Positions 8,954 through 18,092 of a DNA stretch of 64,000 nt are shown here, piece by piece. Origin of the DNA: Mongoliitalea lutea (GTDB lineage: Bacteria > Bacteroidota > Bacteroidia > Cytophagales > Cyclobacteriaceae); contig NZ_BMYF01000011.1 of the NCBI RefSeq assembly GCF_014652135.1, positions 1 through 64,000 of the forward strand. The letters run 5' to 3'. The first letter of the stretch is position 1. Each line of letters starts with the position of its first letter. The position numbers were made by a program, and so were the translations under genes. The notes beneath the pieces were generated by a model. The model was not told where the DNA came from and searched no databases. It saw only the letters and a program-made list of their open reading frames with translations.

Positions 8954-9886
8954 ATGACTATTCAACAATTAGAATATGTATTAGCTGTTGACAAGTTTCG
9001 GCATTTCGGCCAAGCAGCTGAGTCTTGCTTTGTAACGCAACCTACCTTGAGTGCCCAAATTCAAAAATTGGAGAATGAATTAGGGGTTATTTTGTTTGAT
9101 AGAAGTAAAATGCCGGTGATTCCTACGGAGATTGGGATTCAGATTATTGGACAGGCAAAAAAAGTTGTTTCAGAGAGTAAAGGAATTTTTGAATTGGTTG
9201 CACAATTGAAGGGTGATATCTCCGGATTGATCAAAATCGGAATTATCCCAACCCTGGCACCGTACCTTTTGCATCGGTTTATCAGAAGTTTTTTGGAAAA
9301 ATACCCGCATGTAAAAGTACAGGTAGAGGAGATTGTGACCGAAGAAATAGTCCGCAAACTCAAAAATGATGAGTTGGATTTGGGCATTGTGGTAACTCCT
9401 TTGGAGGAAAATGGGATTGTAGAAAAGCCCATGTTTTACGAAAAGTTTTATGCTTACCTCTCCGAAGGACATCCCTTGTTACACAAACCAAAACTAGTGG
9501 TTGGTGACCTAGAGACTGATGATATGTGGGTATTGCAGCAAGGACATTGTTTCCGCGATCAGGTTTTTAGGTTGTGTGACCAAACCAAGTTTCAGCGCAT
9601 GAATTTCCACTACGAAAGCGGTTCTCTAGAGGGCTTGAAAAATATGGTCAACGAATATGAAGGCATGACCCTGCTTCCGGAATTGGCCACCTTTGATTTG
9701 TCTGCTGAAGAAAAGCAGCGTTTGAGACCCTTTGAAGGAGAGGAACCCATGCGGGAGGTAAGTATTGTGCTGAACAGAAGTTATCTTAAGAAAAAGTTGG
9801 TGGAGTTGCTCTTTAACGAAATCACCGAAAACATTCCTCAAAGCATGACTTCCAAAGCGCATGGTAAAATCGTAAAGTTTAAGTAG
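8954..9886 (+). CDS. oxyR: LysR-family peroxide sensor OxyR
   Basis: 310 residues. An N-terminal winged HTH (MTIQQLEYVLAVDKFRHFGQ, then TQPTLSAQIQKLE) is followed by a LysR effector domain. The segment GHCFRDQVFRLCD puts cysteines at positions 199 and 208, the same numbers as the peroxidatic and resolving cysteines of E. coli OxyR, with the same C-x8-C spacing. This strongly supports an H2O2-sensing activator rather than a generic LysR protein. It is divergent from fbpABC, so iron uptake may be tied to peroxide stress. Direct control of fbpABC is an inference. Confidence 0.9.
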   Translation: MTIQQLEYVLAVDKFRHFGQAAESCFVTQPTLSAQIQKLENELGVILFDRSKMPVIPTEIGIQIIGQAKKVVSESKGIFELVAQLKGDISGLIKIGIIPTLAPYLLHRFIRSFLEKYPHVKVQVEEIVTEEIVRKLKNDELDLGIVVTPLEENGIVEKPMFYEKFYAYLSEGHPLLHKPKLVVGDLETDDMWVLQQGHCFRDQVFRLCDQTKFQRMNFHYESGSLEGLKNMVNEYEGMTLLPELATFDLSAEEKQRLRPFEGEEPMREVSIVLNRSYLKKKLVELLFNEITENIPQSMTSKAHGKIVKFK

Positions 9887-9910
9887 TTTTCGGACTTAAA
9901 TTTTATTGGG

Positions 9911-11041
9911 ATGAAGGGAAAACGGTTCCTGCTGTGTTTGGTATTCTTTTTTTTGATGCAAGATTTGACTGCCCAGTCATTTGCAAGAAAATATTTGAAT
10001 AAGGTGTTGAATGACACCACCGATATCAGTAGGCCGCAGTTTTTGGTGTACCCGACCTTAGCCTATGCACCGGAGACAAGTTGGGAGATTGGTTTTTCCT
10101 CTTTGTATGTCTATTACCCCAAGCGCGATACAACAAATCGCTTGAGTGAAATCAATGGTTTTACTTTCATAACCTTGGAAAACCAATACGGAATTTGGTT
10201 TGACCATGCGATTTATACGGATCAAAACAAATGGTTCTTTTTGGGGAAAATTCGTTTGCAAAGTTTTCCTTTGAAGTATCACGGTATTGGGATGGACAGC
10301 CCAAGGGATTACTTGGCCTTGGTCGATGCCAATCAAATTTGGATAAAGGAGCGGGTCTTGCGTGAAATCAGCCCCAACCTCTATTGGGGTTTGGAAGCGG
10401 AATACAATCAACTATCCCGAGTAGACTTCCAAAAGGCTGAAAATGCGCCCGCCTTCGATTTGCCTTTGGGCTTTGAAGGCTCTCGAAATTTGGGTTTGGG
10501 GCTAGGTCTTGTGTACGATGATCGGCACAATGTTTTGAATGTGCGGGATGGTCACTTTGCTGAGTTGGCCTTAATTCGCTATTTCCCTGCCTTAAGTACG
10601 TTTAATTTCAATGCACTTTTGCTGGACTCCCGCTTATTTCGACCGGTTGGTGCCAATAATGTATTGGCTTTTCAGTTATTGGGTCAATTTATGGCAGGTG
10701 ATGTCCCTTTCAATCAATTGGCCTTGATGGGAGGTGAAAGTATGATGCGGGGGTATTATTTGGGAAGATTTCGAGACCGCAATCAAGTAGCCACACAGGT
10801 AGAATACCGCATGCTTCCATTGCCTTTAGGCTTTACAGACCGCTTGGGTGCGGCAGTTTTTGCCAGTGCCGCCACGGTCGTCCCCGATTTTTCCCAAGCC
10901 TCCATCAACAAAGTAGCCTGGGCTGCCGGTGCAGGTGCCCGGTTTTTGCTGTTTCCAAAAAAGGATATCTATACACGATTGGATGTGGCTTTTACTAGAG
11001 AGGGCACTGGGTTTTATTTGTTTATTGGGGAGGCGTTTTAA
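9911..11041 (+). CDS. Omp85-superfamily outer-membrane barrel without POTRA domains
   Basis: 376 residues. A signal peptide (cleavage near DLTAQS) precedes a barrel of the surface-antigen/BamA type. Visible marks are FEGSRNLGLGLGLVYDDRHN, the motif GGESMMRGYYLGRFRDRNQ that resembles the conserved VRGY/F barrel motif of Omp85 proteins, and a C-terminal Phe (FIGEAF). Only about 40 residues lie between the signal peptide and the first strands, so there are no POTRA domains. This separates it from BamA and TamA. A phospholipase- or lipid-related role is possible but not shown. The 3' end overlaps the convergent downstream gene by 4 bp. Confidence 0.75.
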   Translation: MKGKRFLLCLVFFFLMQDLTAQSFARKYLNKVLNDTTDISRPQFLVYPTLAYAPETSWEIGFSSLYVYYPKRDTTNRLSEINGFTFITLENQYGIWFDHAIYTDQNKWFFLGKIRLQSFPLKYHGIGMDSPRDYLALVDANQIWIKERVLREISPNLYWGLEAEYNQLSRVDFQKAENAPAFDLPLGFEGSRNLGLGLGLVYDDRHNVLNVRDGHFAELALIRYFPALSTFNFNALLLDSRLFRPVGANNVLAFQLLGQFMAGDVPFNQLALMGGESMMRGYYLGRFRDRNQVATQVEYRMLPLPLGFTDRLGAAVFASAATVVPDFSQASINKVAWAAGAGARFLLFPKKDIYTRLDVAFTREGTGFYLFIGEAF

Positions 11042-12567
11042 AACCTTACAATTGTAATAATCTCCGCGACACAAACTGGCTTCTCTGAGTTTTGTGCCTC
11101 CATAGTGGCCTGTATATGCAGACTTACTGCCCCGTCGGGTCTGTCTTCTACTTTGATGATTGATGCATGAAGACGGATGGAATCACCCGAGTACAATGGT
11201 GCCGGGAAACGAACTTTCTCCGTACCATAATTTAGCGCCATTTGCACTCCTTCCAGCGGGAGCAACCCATAAAGTAATTTAGGAATCAGTGATAAGGTCA
11301 GATATCCATGGGCGATATTTTTTCCACCTGGAAGCATCATTTGGGCCTTTTCCGTATCCACATGAATCCACTGCTTATCATCTGTGGTCTCCGCAAATTG
11401 ATGAATCAAGTCCTGACTCACCAACACCCAATCACTTACCCCCAAAGAAGTCCCCACAGCCTCCCTCAAATCCCCCACCGACTGAAACACTCTTTTTTCT
11501 TCATTAGCTTTATCCGTTCTTGGTTCTTGTCTCTTGCTCCTGCTTGCATGAGGCAAGTCTAAATTCTCGCTTCTCGTCTCTCGCTTCTCCTCCCTCACGA
11601 CCACTACCGCTTTCCCCACCACCTTTCTATCCATCATTTCCTGCAAGGCCTTCGGGCTTTCTTCCAAACTGTACAGCTGATGTATGTGCTGACTGATTTT
11701 TCCAGCCTGAATCATCCCCACCAATTCCATCAAATTTTGCTGACTAGCTTGTACTTCCTCTGTGGAAAACCTTCCCCAAAACACACCCATCACCGAGCAA
11801 CCTTTGAGCAAAATCAAGTTAAGGGGAAATTTAGGGATTTCTCCAGCGGCAAATCCAACTACCAGGTAACGGCCTTTCCAAGCCATGCTACGGAGTGCAG
11901 GTTCTGCATATTTATCCCCTACCACATCTATGACCACATCCACTCCTTTTCCTTTGGTTAATTCTTTGACACGTTCCTTGAGGTCTTCTGTTTCATAATT
12001 AATTAGGTAATCGGCTCCTTTTTCGTGGCAACTATTCAACTTATCCACTGTCGATGCTGCGGCTATGAGCGTCGCACCCATGACCTTGCCCAATTCCACA
12101 GCCGCCAAACCAACCCCGCCCGAAGCACCTAACACGAGGAGTGTTTCCCCTGATTTTAATTGCGCACGATTTTTTAGTGCAAAATAAGAAGTGCCAAAGG
12201 TGTAGAGCGTGGATGCTGCAGTTACATCATCCATAAAGGGAGGAATTGGAAATACCCGATCTGCAGCAACTTTCACCTCTTCTGCAAATCCACCCCAGCC
12301 ACACAAAGCCAATACTCGCTGCCCAACTTGTAGATGTTTCACTTGGCTTCCCACGGATTTAATTACACCCGAGACTTCTCCTCCAGGCGAAAAAGGGAGT
12401 TCAGGTTTGAATTGATATTTGTTTTGAATAATCAACACATCAGGAAAATTGACTGCGCAGGCAGCCACTTCAATGATAACCTCTTTTTCTCCAGGAGTTG
12501 GGTTTGCCACTTCTTTGTAAACAAGGCTATCGGGTAGCCCGTATGATTCACAGATAATTGCTTTCAT
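11038..12567 (-). CDS. NADPH:quinone oxidoreductase fused to MaoC/NodN-type hydratase
   Basis: 509 residues in two parts. Residues 1-325 are a zinc-independent MDR quinone oxidoreductase (MKAIICESYG, nucleotide loop LVLGASGGVGLAAVELG). Residues about 360-509 are a MaoC/NodN hot-dog domain (FAETTDDKQWIHVD, NIAHGYLTLSLIP), which typically hydrates or dehydrates enoyl-CoA. The two domains are usually separate genes. The 34-residue linker (326-359) is almost all charged and polar (REEKRETRSENLDLPHASRS). Its DNA, about 11516-11595, looks repetitive (GAGAAGCGAGA-like). I start at the ATG at 12567. An in-frame TTG lies two codons upstream. The substrate is unknown. Read-through of a once separate gene pair is possible. 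Confidence 0.8.
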   Translation of the reverse strand: MKAIICESYGLPDSLVYKEVANPTPGEKEVIIEVAACAVNFPDVLIIQNKYQFKPELPFSPGGEVSGVIKSVGSQVKHLQVGQRVLALCGWGGFAEEVKVAADRVFPIPPFMDDVTAASTLYTFGTSYFALKNRAQLKSGETLLVLGASGGVGLAAVELGKVMGATLIAAASTVDKLNSCHEKGADYLINYETEDLKERVKELTKGKGVDVVIDVVGDKYAEPALRSMAWKGRYLVVGFAAGEIPKFPLNLILLKGCSVMGVFWGRFSTEEVQASQQNLMELVGMIQAGKISQHIHQLYSLEESPKALQEMMDRKVVGKAVVVVREEKRETRSENLDLPHASRSKRQEPRTDKANEEKRVFQSVGDLREAVGTSLGVSDWVLVSQDLIHQFAETTDDKQWIHVDTEKAQMMLPGGKNIAHGYLTLSLIPKLLYGLLPLEGVQMALNYGTEKVRFPAPLYSGDSIRLHASIIKVEDRPDGAVSLHIQATMEAQNSEKPVCVAEIITIVRF

Positions 12568-12611
12568 AATCAAAAGTTTGGCTCAAAATAGGCAAATCCT
12601 CTTTAATAATG

Positions 12612-12619
12612 TAATTTTG
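12612..12619 (+). promoter_or_regulatory. Possible -7 promoter box before the M20 peptidase gene
   Basis: TAATTTTG fits the TAnnTTTG box of Bacteroidetes and lies 79 bp before the start codon. No -33 TTG is seen at the right distance, so the support is weak. Confidence 0.3.
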
Positions 12620-12697
12620 CCCACGAGTTATGTGAAAAAAACGAAACTCAAGAATCAGTTAAAATAATTGTTACTACGAATATTAACCCAATACATA

Positions 12698-14086
12698 ATG
12701 TCAGTAAAAACCTACATTCAAGACAATAAAGAGCGATTTTTAAATGAGTTGTTTGATTTGCTTCGCATCCCTTCCGTAAGTGCCGATCCGAAGTTTAAGA
12801 ACGATGTGTTTGCCGCTGCGGACTTTGTAAAGGAGCAGTTGGAAAAAGCTGGTGCGGATAAGGTGGAATTGTGTCAGACAGCAGGCTATCCAATAGTTTA
12901 CGGAGAAAAAATCATTGATCCTGCACTTCCAACTGTTTTGGTGTATGGCCACTACGATGTGCAACCTGCGGATCCGTATGAATTATGGGACTCTCCACCT
13001 TTTGAACCAGTTATCAAAACCACTGACAGACATCCGGAAGGAGCTATTTTCGCCAGAGGTTCGGCCGATGATAAAGGTCAGTTTTACATGCACGTGAAAG
13101 CCTTTGAAGCGATGATGGCCAATAACTCCTTGCCATGTAATGTGAAGTTCATGATCGAGGGAGAAGAAGAAGTGGGTTCAGCAAACTTGGATATTTTCGT
13201 CAAAGCCAATAAAGAAAAATTAAAAGCGGACGTAGTATTGGTATCCGATACGCATATGATTTCCCTACAGGATCCTTCTGTGACGGTAGGATTAAGAGGC
13301 TTAGCCTATATGGAAGTGGAGGTAACTGGACCTAACAGGGATCTTCACTCAGGAACCTATGGTGGTGCTGTTGCCAATCCTATCAATATCTTGTGCCAAA
13401 TGATTGCCTCCCTGCAGGATGAAAACAACCATATCACCATTCCTGGTTTTTATGATAAAGTGGAGGAATACAGTGCAGCCTATAGAAAGGCTTTAAATGA
13501 AGCGCCGTTTGATCTAGAGGATTACAAAAAGAAATTGGATGTGGCAGATGTGCACGGTGAAGCAGGATACACGACCATTGAGCGTGTAGGTATCCGTCCA
13601 ACATTAGACGTGAATGGAATCTGGGGAGGTTATACCGGAGAAGGCGCCAAAACTGTACTCCCTTCCAAAGCTTATGCGAAGATTTCCATGCGTTTGGTTC
13701 CAAACCAAGACTTTAGAGAGATATCCAACTTATTTGAAGCGCACTTTAAATCCATCGCGCCAGCCTCTGTAAAAGTAAAAGTGACTCCTCATCATGGAGG
13801 TGCACCTGCGGTGGTTTCTACTGATACACCGGGTTATCGTGCTGCTGACTTAGCTATTCAAGAAGCTTTTGGTAAAAAAGCCATTCCTACGAGAGAGGGT
13901 GGTTCTATTCCTATTTGTGCGCTATTCCAGCAGGAATTGGGTTTAGATCCGATTTTATTGGGCTTTGGTTTGGATACTGATGCTTTGCATTCACCTAATG
14001 AGCACTACGGTGTGGCCAACTACCTGATGGGGATCGAAACCATTGCCTTCTTCTTCAAGCATTTCAAAGATCAGGCAAGTGCTTGA
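12698..14086 (+). CDS. M20-family dipeptidase
   Basis: 462 residues. Metal and catalytic motifs of the M20 family are in order: YGHYDVQPAD, RGSADDKGQ, EGEEEVGSANL (general base Glu), HSGTYGGAVANP in the dimerisation domain, and GLDTDALHSPNEHY with the last zinc-ligand His. This matches the M20 subfamily that includes carnosinase-like and DapE/ArgE-like dipeptidases. It is probably cytoplasmic, since no signal peptide is seen. An in-frame TTG lies ten codons upstream. I chose the ATG at 12698 because MSVKTYIQDNKERFL is the usual start of this family. A hairpin terminator follows at 14123. Confidence 0.87.
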   Translation: MSVKTYIQDNKERFLNELFDLLRIPSVSADPKFKNDVFAAADFVKEQLEKAGADKVELCQTAGYPIVYGEKIIDPALPTVLVYGHYDVQPADPYELWDSPPFEPVIKTTDRHPEGAIFARGSADDKGQFYMHVKAFEAMMANNSLPCNVKFMIEGEEEVGSANLDIFVKANKEKLKADVVLVSDTHMISLQDPSVTVGLRGLAYMEVEVTGPNRDLHSGTYGGAVANPINILCQMIASLQDENNHITIPGFYDKVEEYSAAYRKALNEAPFDLEDYKKKLDVADVHGEAGYTTIERVGIRPTLDVNGIWGGYTGEGAKTVLPSKAYAKISMRLVPNQDFREISNLFEAHFKSIAPASVKVKVTPHHGGAPAVVSTDTPGYRAADLAIQEAFGKKAIPTREGGSIPICALFQQELGLDPILLGFGLDTDALHSPNEHYGVANYLMGIETIAFFFKHFKDQASA

Positions 14087-14122
14087 TGCAAACTGTTTGT
14101 GACAATTAGTTAGAAAAAGAAA

Positions 14123-14177
14123 TTGCGGTCAATCATGCTTGATATCCTTTCGAGCGTGATTACCGCAACTTGTTTTT
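14123..14177 (+). terminator. Hairpin terminator after the M20 peptidase gene
   Basis: TTGCGGT...AATCA...GCT pairs with AGCGTGATTACCGCAA (about 15 pairs with one bulge and one wobble). It is followed by CTTGTTTTTAA. It lies 37 bp after the stop codon. Confidence 0.65.
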
Positions 14178-14270
14178 AATCCTTTCAAGTAGTCAATCGG
14201 CCTTTTGTGCCAAGGATTACTGAACTATTTGCCTAATTTCCTCATTATTACAGCGGAAAAGTATATAACC

Positions 14271-16346
14271 ATGTCAACATACCTGAAAAGTTTTCTTCTT
14301 CTTTTCTTTGTAACACTTCTATCCTTTCAAGCTTCTGCTCAGTTGATTGCCCCACCTAAGTGGAGTATACAGCTGGCAGAAAAAAGTCCGAGTGTGGGTT
14401 CGGAAGTGAAAGTTACCTTCAAGGCTACGATTCCAAGAGATTGGTACATTTATTCTAATGATTTCGATCCGGATTTAGGTCCCATGTTGACGGAGTTGGA
14501 ATTGAAAACTACCGATGGGGTACAATTAGTAAATGGTCTGAAGGCAATTAATCCACGAAAAAAGTTTGATGAAATCTGGGAAGGAGATGTGACCTACTTC
14601 ATGGGCACAGGAACATTTGAACAGCTGGTAAAAGTAACTGGCAACACTATCAAATTGGTTGGTTCTGTCAATTATCAGATGTGCTCCGACGTCACAGGTC
14701 AATGCATTCCTTTTGAAGAGGATTTCACTATCACTGCGACAGCGACCGGAACAGTAGCGGTCAATGATGCTGCTGCATCAGCCGTGGTTTTGGAAGAATC
14801 TGTGGAGGAAGTGTTGGAAGATGCTGAGATGCAAGAAGCCACAGCTGATCGCATTGCCGAAGAAGTGGTTACGGATGCACCAACCTTTATTGACTTGACA
14901 GCCGATGAGGAACAAGAAGGTTTGATTGGTTTTATGATCATTGCTTTCTTGGCTGGTTTGGCGGCTTTATTGACACCTTGCGTGTTTCCGATGATTCCAA
15001 TGACGGTGACTTTTTTCACGGGTCGTGCCAAATCAAGGGCAACAGGAATTAGAAATGCATTTTTGTACGGTTTTTCAATCATTGCGATTTATACCATTGC
15101 AGGTACGGCAGTTGCAGCAATCCAAGGGCCTGAATTTGCCAATTGGTTATCCACACATTGGGTGCCTAATGTATTCTTCTTCTTGGTGTTCATCTTCTTT
15201 GCTTTTGCATTTTTGGGGATGTTTGAATTGACGCTACCGAGTAGCTTTGTCAACAAAATAGACGCAAAAGCCGATAAAGGGGGATTAGCAGGTGTTTTCT
15301 TTATGGCCTTCACCTTGGTGTTGGTTTCTTTTTCCTGTACAGGTCCGATTGTGGGTTCTATCTTGATTTCCTCAGCAGGAGGCGCGTTGGTGAAACCGAT
15401 TCTGGGAATGTTCTCATTTTCGTTGGCATTTGCTATTCCATTTACCCTGTTTGCAATCTTCCCCGAATGGTTAAATTCCTTACCAAAATCCGGTGGATGG
15501 TTGAATTCTGTGAAGGTGGTTTTGGGGTTCCTAGAGCTAGCACTTGCCTTCAAATTCCTTTCTGTAGCCGATCAAGTGTATCATTGGGGATTGTTGGATA
15601 GAGACATATACTTAGCGATATGGATTGTGATTTTCTTCTTGTTAGGGTTGTACCTACTTGGAAAAATCCGACTGCCGCATGATTCTCCCTTGGACTACCT
15701 GTCCGTGCCACGGCTGATGTTGGCCATAGTTACCTTTGTTTTTGTAGTGTATTTGATACCTGGCTTGTGGGGAGCGCCTTTGAAAGCCTTGAGTGGTTAC
15801 CTTCCTCCAATGGCCACTCACGATTTCAATATCATGGAAAATCGTGGGGGAGCATCAAAAGCAACCTCCTTGGATGACGTGCCTAAGTATGCAGACTTCC
15901 TTCACTTACCTCATGGATTACAAGGATACTTTGATTATCAACAAGCTTTGGCAGCAGCTAAGCGTTCGGGAAAACCTTTGTTTATTGACTTTACAGGGCA
16001 CGGATGTGTGAATTGCAGAGAAATGGAGGCTCGTGTATGGTCTGATCCACAGGTATTGCAGCGACTACAAGAAGATTTTGTGATAGTGGCTTTGTACATC
16101 GATGAGCGTTTTCAACTTCCGGAGTCAGAGTGGTATACCTCTGAATTTGATGGAAAAGTGAAAAATACCATCGGTAAGCAAAATGCGGATTTTCAAATCA
16201 CACGCTTCAATAACAATGCACAACCATACTATGTGATTTTGGATCATCAAGAGCAATTGTTGGTAAGACCGAAGGCTTATGATACCAATATCCAGAATTT
16301 TGTCAATTTCTTGGATGAGGCTAAAGCGGAGTTTGGCAGACGCTAA
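14271..16346 (+). CDS. dsbD: Thiol:disulfide interchange protein DsbD
   Basis: 691 residues. A signal peptide (ending near FQASAQ) leads to an N-terminal periplasmic domain with a cysteine pair in QMCSDVTGQCIPF. The membrane part (about 225-520) has eight helices and the redox cysteines in LTPCVFPMIPMT and SFSCTGPIVGS. The C-terminal thioredoxin domain carries CVNC in GHGCVNCREMEARVW. The protein passes electrons from cytoplasmic thioredoxin to periplasmic thiol proteins. All three cysteine pairs are intact. The frame is open to 14205, but the signal peptide begins properly at the ATG at 14271. An Ala/Glu-rich acidic linker of about 50 residues precedes the membrane domain. Confidence 0.92.
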   Translation: MSTYLKSFLLLFFVTLLSFQASAQLIAPPKWSIQLAEKSPSVGSEVKVTFKATIPRDWYIYSNDFDPDLGPMLTELELKTTDGVQLVNGLKAINPRKKFDEIWEGDVTYFMGTGTFEQLVKVTGNTIKLVGSVNYQMCSDVTGQCIPFEEDFTITATATGTVAVNDAAASAVVLEESVEEVLEDAEMQEATADRIAEEVVTDAPTFIDLTADEEQEGLIGFMIIAFLAGLAALLTPCVFPMIPMTVTFFTGRAKSRATGIRNAFLYGFSIIAIYTIAGTAVAAIQGPEFANWLSTHWVPNVFFFLVFIFFAFAFLGMFELTLPSSFVNKIDAKADKGGLAGVFFMAFTLVLVSFSCTGPIVGSILISSAGGALVKPILGMFSFSLAFAIPFTLFAIFPEWLNSLPKSGGWLNSVKVVLGFLELALAFKFLSVADQVYHWGLLDRDIYLAIWIVIFFLLGLYLLGKIRLPHDSPLDYLSVPRLMLAIVTFVFVVYLIPGLWGAPLKALSGYLPPMATHDFNIMENRGGASKATSLDDVPKYADFLHLPHGLQGYFDYQQALAAAKRSGKPLFIDFTGHGCVNCREMEARVWSDPQVLQRLQEDFVIVALYIDERFQLPESEWYTSEFDGKVKNTIGKQNADFQITRFNNNAQPYYVILDHQEQLLVRPKAYDTNIQNFVNFLDEAKAEFGRR

Positions 16347-16369
16347 ATTGTGAATAAAGAATATAGATC

Positions 16370-16406
16370 AACCTAACATGTTTCCATAACTTGTTAGGTT
16401 TTTCTT
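16370..16406. terminator. Terminator between dsbD and alanine racemase gene
   Basis: AACCTAACA at 16370-16378 pairs perfectly with TGTTAGGTT at 16392-16400. A T-rich run follows on the plus strand. The two genes converge here and the hairpin may also serve the minus strand, where an A-rich plus-strand stretch is less clear. Confidence 0.7.
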
Positions 16407-16419
16407 TTTAAGGATTTTT

Positions 16420-17574
16420 TTAATCTACAATCTTTCGGGGAATATTTTGAGGTAAGCGTGTTAACAACTCATAATTGACCTGTTGGGAAGATTCGCCAAA
16501 AGATGCTACAGAGATTTCTTGGTTTCCTTGCTTGCCAATCAATACAACTTCGTCTCCTGCTTGAACCTTTTCCAAGTCTGTAATATCAACAGCAATGCTG
16601 TTCATGGTGACGGTGCCTACAACGGGTACAATCACTCCCCCAATCAAAACCTTCCCTTGATTGCTCAGCATGCGGCTAAAGCCATGGCAATAGCCTACCG
16701 GAACAAGAGCGATGGTCATATTTCTTGGGGCCATATAACTTGAGCCATAGCCAATAAAGTCCCCCATTTTGACTTTTTTGGTGTTCATGATGCTGCTTTT
16801 CCATGAAATCAGTCTTTTCAAGGGGTTTTTGTTATCCACAGGTAAGGATTGGAAGCGGTACATATAGGTTTCTTGTGTAGGCCAAAAGCCATAGGAAGCA
16901 ATTCCGATCCTTACCAAGTCCATTTTTGTTTCGGGATAGAGTAAACTAGCGGCGGAACACGCGGTATGGTATTTTTCGAAAAGTATTTCTTGATTGCTAA
17001 ACCACTTTTTGAATTTGCGGTATTGCTTGATTTGATTGCGTATCCGCACATAGTTGCTAATACTTTCCGCCCCTGCATAATGTGTGCATAAACCTTTCAA
17101 CTCTATGTATTCCTTGTTTTCTTTCACGAGAGATGCTAACCAATCCAACTCATCCCACTCAAAGCCCGTACGGTGAAAACCTGTTTCTACTTCAATGTGG
17201 ATTTTGGCTGGAATATTGATTTTTTTTGAAATGGATATGGCCTGTTCTAATCTTTCAAAGTCGAATACATAAAATTCAATTCCGGTAGCAATTACATCCG
17301 CTAAGTCATCTGGATTGATCATTCCCATAATCATGACGGTACTTTGGTGCTTGCTTGTTTGAAAAACCCGCCAAGCTTCGTCTGCTGAAAATGTGGAGAA
17401 GTGTCTGATTCCATTACTTTCTGCCAAAGCTACGATGTTTTCAATTCCATGACCATAGGCATTGCCTTTGACGACCACCGAAATTTCCGTTTGCGGTCCA
17501 AGGTCTTTTCTTAAAAATTCAATATTGGATTGGTAAGCGGATTGACTGATTTCTAAATAGGATGTTTGACGCAT
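16420..17574 (-). CDS. alr: Alanine racemase, stand-alone, with altered motifs
   Basis: 384 residues. It is a PLP-dependent alanine racemase fold: the PLP lysine is Lys36 in VVVKGNAYGHG, the arginine that tunes PLP is in TGFHRTGF, and the second catalytic tyrosine is in FIGYGSSY. It makes D-Ala for peptidoglycan. Two positions differ from the usual family: Gly replaces Ala in the VVKANAYGHG motif, and GTVTMNS replaces the usual G-R-x-x-M-D-Q near the substrate carboxylate. Substrate range may therefore differ. Many Bacteroidetes carry a MurF-Alr fusion, so this stand-alone form may be a second racemase. Confidence 0.78.
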   Translation of the reverse strand: MRQTSYLEISQSAYQSNIEFLRKDLGPQTEISVVVKGNAYGHGIENIVALAESNGIRHFSTFSADEAWRVFQTSKHQSTVMIMGMINPDDLADVIATGIEFYVFDFERLEQAISISKKINIPAKIHIEVETGFHRTGFEWDELDWLASLVKENKEYIELKGLCTHYAGAESISNYVRIRNQIKQYRKFKKWFSNQEILFEKYHTACSAASLLYPETKMDLVRIGIASYGFWPTQETYMYRFQSLPVDNKNPLKRLISWKSSIMNTKKVKMGDFIGYGSSYMAPRNMTIALVPVGYCHGFSRMLSNQGKVLIGGVIVPVVGTVTMNSIAVDITDLEKVQAGDEVVLIGKQGNQEISVASFGESSQQVNYELLTRLPQNIPRKIVD

Positions 17575-17645
17575 GGCTGCAAGTTATAAACATATCCGAT
17601 TTACCCTAATTTAGTGTTGATAAACTGCTTGGTCCTCTGAAAAGA

Positions 17646-17752
17646 ATTCAACTCCTTTCGGAGTTGGGCAATTGGGATTTGGTGTATCGTTCTACCCCGA
17701 GTTGCGACTCGGGGCTAATAACCTTCGGTAGTCAACTCCTTTCGGAGTTGGG
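17646..17752 (+). repeat. Repeat cluster 1A
   Basis: Stems at 17649-17655/17660-17666, 17695-17701/17708-17714 and 17733-17739/17744-17750. The 24 bases before and into it (GTCCTCTGAAAAGAATTC, then CAACTCC) are identical to those before cluster 3A, so this may mark the edge of an older element. Confidence 0.88.
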
Positions 17753-17862
17753 TTCTGCTGGTAATACTGTTATAATTTTTCAATTAGATAATAACTTATT
17801 GTATCGTTGGATAATAGTTCAACGGAAATTTACATTTCTACTTGAATGTTGATTCTGAGCAC

Positions 17863-17968
17863 AAACCCCGATAGGGGTTTATCCCGCAGGATATTAGCCC
17901 CGGGTTGCCACCCGGGGTTTCAATGTGGATAACCCGTTTCAGCAATCCCAACCACGGTAGGGGTTGAA
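17863..17968 (-). repeat. Repeat cluster 1B
   Basis: Inverted copy of the A type. Stems at 17863-17869/17874-17880, 17898-17904/17911-17917 and 17949-17955/17960-17966 (one mismatch in the last). The 1A-1B spacer is only 110 bp, shorter than the others. Confidence 0.85.
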
Positions 17969-17985
17969 TCAAATCGTGGGTTGAA

Positions 17986-18092
17986 ATTCAACTCCTGTCG
18001 GAGTTGGACAATTGGGATTTGGTGTATCGTTTCACCCCGAGTTGCGACTCGGGGCTAATAACCTTCGGTAGTCAACTCCTGTCGGAGTTGGG
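17986..18092 (+). repeat. Repeat cluster 2A
   Basis: Stems at 17989-17995/18000-18006, 18035-18041/18048-18054 and 18073-18079/18084-18090, all perfect. Confidence 0.88.

Noticed and set aside
14699-15553. Two long minus-strand open frames inside dsbD
   Set aside because: Their low-complexity Ala/Ser/Thr/Lys content mirrors the dsbD codons; dsbD itself has all family motifs.
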